Position numbers and translations under genes: made by a program. Of a DNA stretch of 64,000 nucleotides, positions 59,791 through 64,000 are shown piece by piece; position 1 is the stretch's first letter; every line of letters starts with the position of its first letter. The stretch covers positions 62,001 to 126,000 of the forward strand of contig NZ_JAJUKH010000007.1 of the NCBI RefSeq assembly GCF_021538675.1, given 5' to 3'. The notes beneath the pieces are model-generated. The model did no database searches and was not told the DNA's origin. It was given only the letters and a program-made list of their open reading frames with translations. The DNA is from Paenarthrobacter sp. AR 02. Lineage in GTDB: Bacteria > Actinomycetota > Actinomycetes > Actinomycetales > Micrococcaceae.

Positions 59791-59877
59791 CGAACAACCT
59801 GCCTCTCAATTCACGGAATTGGCTCCTGGCATGTGTTGATGGAAACGGTAGGCGGCTCGCTGGTGCTTATCAAGGGG

Positions 59878-60360
59878 CTATGGTGCGGCGGCAAGGCTGG
59901 CTGCATATTGCAGTTCACTATCCGGGTCGTTGGCCCATCGCTCCAGCACCCGCTCTGCCCTCTCCCTGGCCAAACCCTCGAGCCGGGCCAGCAACGGTCG
60001 CACCACATCTTTGGCCAGGGGCTCGACGAGTTCGCAGGTTCCGGCGCTCCGGATGAAGCCTTCAATGCGCGTCAGGTCCGTGTTGACCAGTAAAGCTACC
60101 TTTGTCTGGAGCAGGACCACCGCTGCCAGCCGCCGCTCGAACACCGGCTCCTCCCACAGCTCAGAGCTCAGGGCCGTGATGTCATCGTGGCTGAGGTTCT
60201 TGTACCGCTTCAGGGCGTCACGGACCGTTCCGCGTATTGCGCCTACCGATGCACCATAAACCTTCAGGCCTTGGCCGAGGCGCTCGCTGGTCTCGGCAGC
60301 TTTCTCCCAGGTCGATTCCATCTGCAGCGTGTAGTCCACGAATTCACCGGCTTCACTCAC
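59878..60360 (-). CDS. Shortened AlkD-like (HEAT-repeat) DNA alkylation repair protein
   Basis: 160 residues, GTG start at 60360. Helical HEAT-type pattern (AIRGTVRDALKRYKNLSHDD, ALSSELWEEPVFERRLAAVVLL, ERWANDPDSELQYAASLA) matches the first half to two-thirds of AlkD/AlkC proteins, which usually run to 220-240 residues. The catalytic Trp/Asp region near the end of AlkD is not present, and the frame ends in ASLAAAP. It is probably truncated or a divergent short form; activity uncertain. Confidence 0.6.
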   Translation of the reverse strand: MSEAGEFVDYTLQMESTWEKAAETSERLGQGLKVYGASVGAIRGTVRDALKRYKNLSHDDITALSSELWEEPVFERRLAAVVLLQTKVALLVNTDLTRIEGFIRSAGTCELVEPLAKDVVRPLLARLEGLARERAERVLERWANDPDSELQYAASLAAAP

Positions 60361-60420
60361 ACGGCTATTTTGTCAGGGCCTCCCCATACCGTGGTTTTAC
60401 CAGCCACTGACAGGAGAAAC

Positions 60421-61509
60421 ATGCCGTCCCAAGAGCTCGCCGCCGAGGCGTCATTTCCGGGTGTTCCCGCCGCATCGTCGATGCCCGACTGGTACCCCAC
60501 GCTGCTCGACACCGTGGCCAGGGAAGTCCGGGTCGGCCGAACCCGTGCGATGGCGGCGGCCAACAGCGAGCTCCTGAACTCCTACTGGAGCATCGGGCGG
60601 CAACTGGCCGAACGCGAATCGGAGCAAGGCTGGGGCGCCAAGGTAGTCACACGATTGTCTGCCGACATCCGCACGCGGTTCCCCGGAGCGAAGGGCTTCT
60701 CCCCCAGGAACCTGCGGTACATGAAGAGCTTCGCGCAGGCCTGGCCGGACTTCCCAATGTTGCAAGCGCCGCTTGCAACATTGCCCTGGTACCACCAGAT
60801 CGCCCTGCTGGAAAAGCTCGACGACGCCGCCACGCGGCTTTGGTACGCAGCGGCCGCTGCCCAGCATGGATGGTCGAGGAACGTTTTGACTCACCAGATC
60901 TCCACGCGCTTGCATGAACGCTCCGGGCAAGCCATCACCAACTTCGCTTCCACCATGGTCCGTGCGGACTCCGATCTCGCGCAGCAGGCAACCAAGGATC
61001 CCTACGTTTTCGATTTCCTTGCCATGACCGATCGACACACTGAACGGGACCTGGAGGTGCAGTTGGTGAAGCATGTGGAGAAGTTCCTGTTGGAGCTTGG
61101 CCAGGGATTCGCCTTTGTTGGCGAGCAGGTGCGGCTGGAAATCGCCGGTGACGAATTCTTCGCGGACCTGCTGTTCTACCACCTGAAGCTTCGCTGCTAC
61201 ATGGTGATTGAACTCAAGGCAGTGAAGTTCGAACCCGGGTTCCTGGGGCAGCTGGGCATGTACATGGCAGCCGTGGATGACCTGATGGCGCACCCGGACG
61301 ACAAACCAACCATCGGGTTGCTGCTGTGCAAGGAGAAGAACAGCGTGGTGGCCGAGTACGCGCTCCGAGGCTTCAACGCACCCGTGGGCATCGCGGAATG
61401 GAAGACCTCACTGGCTGATTCCTTGCCGGATGAGCTGTTGTCCAGCCTGCCCAGCATCGAGACGTTGGAGGCAGAGCTCGCGAGCGAAGTGGCCCGGTTG
61501 CGGGGCTAG
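60421..61509 (+). CDS. YhcG-type (DUF1016) PDDEXK nuclease
   Basis: ATG at 60421 with AGGAGA 6 nt upstream; 362 residues. DUF1016 N-terminus (ELLNSYWSIGRQLAE, GFSPRNLRYMKSFAQAWPDFP) and a C-terminal PDDEXK-like core: GDEFFADLLFYHLKLRCYMVIELK gives the Asp and the Glu-x-Lys. Such proteins occur with restriction or defence genes and on their own. A 29-bp palindrome lies within the gene. Substrate unknown. Confidence 0.88.
   Translation: MPSQELAAEASFPGVPAASSMPDWYPTLLDTVAREVRVGRTRAMAAANSELLNSYWSIGRQLAERESEQGWGAKVVTRLSADIRTRFPGAKGFSPRNLRYMKSFAQAWPDFPMLQAPLATLPWYHQIALLEKLDDAATRLWYAAAAAQHGWSRNVLTHQISTRLHERSGQAITNFASTMVRADSDLAQQATKDPYVFDFLAMTDRHTERDLEVQLVKHVEKFLLELGQGFAFVGEQVRLEIAGDEFFADLLFYHLKLRCYMVIELKAVKFEPGFLGQLGMYMAAVDDLMAHPDDKPTIGLLLCKEKNSVVAEYALRGFNAPVGIAEWKTSLADSLPDELLSSLPSIETLEAELASEVARLRG
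60755..60783 (+). repeat. 29-bp near-perfect palindrome inside the YhcG-type gene
   Basis: Arms 60755-60768 and 60770-60783 are exact reverse complements around a single central C. It encodes the residues around PMLQAPLATLPW. Such symmetry in coding DNA is unusual and could be a protein-binding site or an mRNA hairpin. Confidence 0.85.
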
Positions 61510-62480
61510 ACGTTGTCCCTGAACCACGCCATAGTGTCGTTCCATGCCGCCGTTGCCTGAGCTTCCACGTAGCGGTCACTGGTGTCGTTATGGAAGGCAT
61601 GGTCCACGCCGGGATACACCTTGAGTTGGTGCTTGACGCTGGTCCTGTCCAGCGCTTCCTGGAGTTGCGGCATGGGGCCCGTGATTCGCGCATCCTTCTC
61701 GGCATACACACCCATCACTGCCGGCTTGATGGTTGGCACCTTGGCCAAGTCCGGGGCCGGGCCGTAGAAGGCGCTCGTTGCCTTGAGTCCTGGAATCTCC
61801 GTACTCGCCTGCCATGTGATGCCGCCGCCGAAGCAGAAACCGATCATGGCGATACGGCCCTGCTCCACGAAGCCCTGGCCGTTGAGATACTCGAAGGCGG
61901 CTTTGAAGTCACCCACATGGCGCGCTGCGCCGGCCTGGGTCAGCGCACCAGGAACGGCATCCGGGTCCATGTTGGCCGTGCCGCCTTCCCTGCTGAGAAG
62001 GTCCACGGCCAGCGCGACGTATCCTTGCTTGGCGAAGCGTCGGGCCACGTCTTGGATATGCGGGGTGAGGCCTCGGTTTTCGTGGCAGATCAGGACGGCA
62101 GGGTGTTGCCCTCCGTCCTCGGGCCGGGCCAGGTAGCCACTGATTTGGGTTCCTTGAGACTGGAAATTGACTGGAGCCGTGGTCAGCCCCGCTGCGCCTT
62201 CCGGGACCGACAGCGGACTTTTGGCGTTGGGCACGGCCGTTGTGGCAGTGTCTTTTGGTGCCGCCGATCCGGTGGCCGTTGGGGTCGGCATAGGATCCGT
62301 TGCCCTCGGTATCTCCTGCGGTGTACAGCCCACCAACATCATGGCCGCCGCCGTGGCCGTCATGCTGCCCATGATGAATGCCACCCGCCGGGTAAACGTC
62401 CCGTGCGACATTTCGCCGGAGCGGTAATCGTCGTAGAACTCTTCGATCAGGTACTTCTCAAACTTCTCAAGCTGCACCAT
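61506..62480 (-). CDS. Dienelactone hydrolase-like lipoprotein
   Basis: ATG at 62480 with AAAGGA 6 nt upstream; 324 residues. N-terminal 30 residues (QLEKFEKYLIEEFYDDYRSG) precede a Tat-like signal with TRRVAFIMG, and lipobox LVGC at about residue 52, so it is exported and lipid-anchored. Then a Pro/Thr-rich linker and the alpha/beta hydrolase domain: nucleophile Cys in GFCFGGG, Asp in YAEKDARIT, His in DHAFHND. The Cys nucleophile points to the dienelactone hydrolase family. Substrate unknown. Confidence 0.88.
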   Translation of the reverse strand: MVQLEKFEKYLIEEFYDDYRSGEMSHGTFTRRVAFIMGSMTATAAAMMLVGCTPQEIPRATDPMPTPTATGSAAPKDTATTAVPNAKSPLSVPEGAAGLTTAPVNFQSQGTQISGYLARPEDGGQHPAVLICHENRGLTPHIQDVARRFAKQGYVALAVDLLSREGGTANMDPDAVPGALTQAGAARHVGDFKAAFEYLNGQGFVEQGRIAMIGFCFGGGITWQASTEIPGLKATSAFYGPAPDLAKVPTIKPAVMGVYAEKDARITGPMPQLQEALDRTSVKHQLKVYPGVDHAFHNDTSDRYVEAQATAAWNDTMAWFRDNV

Positions 62481-62597
62481 GGGACGTCCTTTCAAAGTTG
62501 GCCAACATCTTCCCCTGAAGTTGGGACGCGGACAAGGGTGGGACGGCTAATACCGTCAGAAAAGGCCACCGCACGTCACTACTATTCAGAGGTAACC

Positions 62598-62642
62598 ATG
62601 ACCCGACGGAGGGGAGCATTCGGGAATGACGGGAATCGCTAA
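62598..62642 (+). CDS. Short upstream ORF overlapping the ExoVII-like gene
   Basis: ATG at 62598 with AGAGG upstream encodes 14 residues (MTRRRGAFGNDGNR) and stops 17 nt into the next gene, whose ATG is at 62626. Termination of this ORF near that start could couple or tune its translation. Not conserved evidence is available; it may be chance. Confidence 0.3.
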   Translation: MTRRRGAFGNDGNR

Positions 62643-64000
62643 GGGATTGGAAAATTCGGCCATATCGGCCAAAAGTGTTGAGCAGGTCTACGAGGAGATT
62701 CGCGGTCCCCTGCAGGCACTGGCCCTCACCGTCATTGCCGAGTGTCGGAACGCAGAGCCCAAAGCATCGGGGTGGACCTTTGACCTGGTGACGGTGAGTG
62801 GTGAGCGGACTTTTGTCCTTCCCGCAAGGGTGTGGAATGCCGAACTGACTACGATCAAAAGGGCCTTCGATGCAGCTGGAGAGAGCTTCAAGGCGGCCAT
62901 GATTGACGGCATGGAACTGGAAGTTTCCGGACAACTGCGAATGTGGTCCGAGACCGGCGACATCTATTTGAAGGTCACTGACATTTCATCGGATTTCTCC
63001 CTCAACGGTGCGATGCTCCTGAAGGATCGCCAAACGCTTCAAGCACTTAAGGACGATTTTCCGGGTCACTCGAGACTCCACGCCGATGACGACGCGATAT
63101 ATGAGGACGCCAAAGACGGTTTTTCGTTAGGACGATTACGCAAGATCACTGTGATCTCGCCGGAAAAATCTCAGGGTGTCGAGGACTTCAAGCACCACCT
63201 GAGCATTTCGAAGAGTGGGAACAAGCCGGAAATCACGTATCGTCACATGAGCTTGAGTGGTCAGTCGGCAGCCGCGACCCTCCGAACCTACTGTGATGAA
63301 GCGCGCAGGAACGGTCATGATCTTGTTGTCATTACGCGAGGCGGCGGCCACTGGCGGACTATGCGGGGGTTCCAGGATGAAGAACTGGCGCGTGCCATCC
63401 TTGAATCGCCCGTGCCCGTTATCACCGGCATTGGGCACCGTCAGGACGTATCCATCGCTGACCGGGCAGCCACGGCATCTCTCACGACACCGACAGCCGC
63501 CGCGGTGGCGATCACGACCCCCTCAGCCAGCCCCGGAGCATCTGGGAAAAAGTACCCGACGTCCTTTAAGGAAAGCCTTGGGGCCGAGCGCCGAAAGGTT
63601 GCGAGACTTGAGCGAGACGTATTGTCCATGCGGCAGTCGCTCGCCCATTCCCACGATGAGCTGGCATCGGCTAATGCGGCCCTTCGCCGGTATGAAGCGG
63701 ATCTGGCAGCAGGCAACGGCGCGCTCAGGGAAAGCTGGGCATCGTTTATCGCCTCTGACCGTCAACACGGACTGGACCTGCTTGAGCTGGCAACGCGCCG
63801 AGTGCGCGGATACTCCTGGCTGCTGACCTTGGCGACGCTGGGCTTGGCAGTCACGTTCGTGCTCAACTCAACGCTCATTGCCATTTGGCTGACTGGTTCG
63901 GACGACCACGGGCTCGGGCTTTGGGTGGCTATCGGCACAGTGGCCCTTTCGGTCTTTGCCCTCTTAGCGCAGTTCTCTTCGCGAAAGCACCTGAATGAAA
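62626..64000 (+). CDS. Membrane-anchored exonuclease VII large-subunit-like protein (partial)
   Basis: Open from ATG 62626 to the window end (458 codons, 3' end missing). Residues about 45-125 look like the XseA OB fold (SGQLRMWSETGDIYLKVTDI). About 168-295 is the XseA core: ISPEKSQGVEDFKHHL, RGGG at 238-241, FQDEELARAILESPVPVI, GHRQD at 270-274 (usual GHExD) and TTPTAAA. About 317-375 is coiled coil. Unlike XseA, TM helices follow at about 397-421 and 432-450. Codons ATA, TTA, AGA and CGA are more frequent than in neighbours, suggesting transfer. No xseB is in view. GGAGGGGAG lies about 9 nt upstream. Confidence 0.75.
   Translation, partial: MTGIAKGLENSAISAKSVEQVYEEIRGPLQALALTVIAECRNAEPKASGWTFDLVTVSGERTFVLPARVWNAELTTIKRAFDAAGESFKAAMIDGMELEVSGQLRMWSETGDIYLKVTDISSDFSLNGAMLLKDRQTLQALKDDFPGHSRLHADDDAIYEDAKDGFSLGRLRKITVISPEKSQGVEDFKHHLSISKSGNKPEITYRHMSLSGQSAAATLRTYCDEARRNGHDLVVITRGGGHWRTMRGFQDEELARAILESPVPVITGIGHRQDVSIADRAATASLTTPTAAAVAITTPSASPGASGKKYPTSFKESLGAERRKVARLERDVLSMRQSLAHSHDELASANAALRRYEADLAAGNGALRESWASFIASDRQHGLDLLELATRRVRGYSWLLTLATLGLAVTFVLNSTLIAIWLTGSDDHGLGLWVAIGTVALSVFALLAQFSSRKHLNE

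Overview
The window is high-GC actinobacterial chromosome, most likely Micrococcaceae (Arthrobacter/Paenarthrobacter-like). This is inferred from gene content and order, GTG/TTG starts, mycothiol genes (mycoredoxin, S-(hydroxymethyl)mycothiol dehydrogenase), a PyrR-bound RNA element and several probable leaderless promoters. No tRNA, rRNA, IS, prophage or CRISPR is visible, and no gap between genes exceeds about 220 bases. Species is not assignable from the sequence alone.

Layout. 1-3.2 kb: pyrR-pyrB-pyrC plus the start of a membrane protein, translationally coupled, with a PyrR-binding hairpin over the leader. 3.2-4.5 kb: a PrsW-type membrane protease. 4.5-16.5 kb: a leftward housekeeping block (nusB, efp, a TPR-like protein, aroB-aroK-aroC-aroE, mltG, ruvX, alaS, two small membrane proteins, rpsD). 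16.7-28.5 kb: rarA, a VLRF1-family protein, a GNAT, aspS, hisS, a membrane cyclophilin, a DUF349 protein, an AbiEi-like protein and relA. 28.6-35.9 kb: secF-secD-yajC, ruvB-ruvA-ruvC, yebC and pdxT. 36-41.5 kb: murT-gatD (lipid II amidation), a CapA-like lipoprotein and an M3 peptidase, which separate pdxT from pdxS. 41.5-45.9 kb: pdxS, the PI-phosphate synthase gene, a HIT protein and thrS.

46-64 kb is more accessory. It holds an SOS-controlled DUF6504-dnaE2 pair, an FAD monooxygenase with a divergent TetR regulator, an SRAP (HMCES/YedK) protein, the mycoredoxin / mycothiol formaldehyde dehydrogenase / MBL hydrolase group, a lipoate-ligase-like protein, a thioesterase, a small VTT-like membrane protein, an FAD-Rieske oxidoreductase, a shortened AlkD-like protein, a YhcG-type PDDEXK nuclease, a dienelactone-hydrolase-like lipoprotein, and, running off the right edge, a protein resembling the exonuclease VII large subunit but ending in two transmembrane helices.

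The most unusual item is that membrane-anchored ExoVII-like protein (62626 onward). It carries an OB-like N-terminus, the RGGG and GH..D core, a coiled coil and two TM segments, uses codons rare in the neighbouring genes, and is preceded by a short overlapping ORF. Other points: a VLRF1-family peptidyl-tRNA hydrolase homologue that lacks the Gln-containing catalytic segment, a 29-His cytoplasmic tract in MltG, LexA-like boxes at dnaE2 and at ruvAB, and nine start codons placed 6-7 nt after a -10 box.
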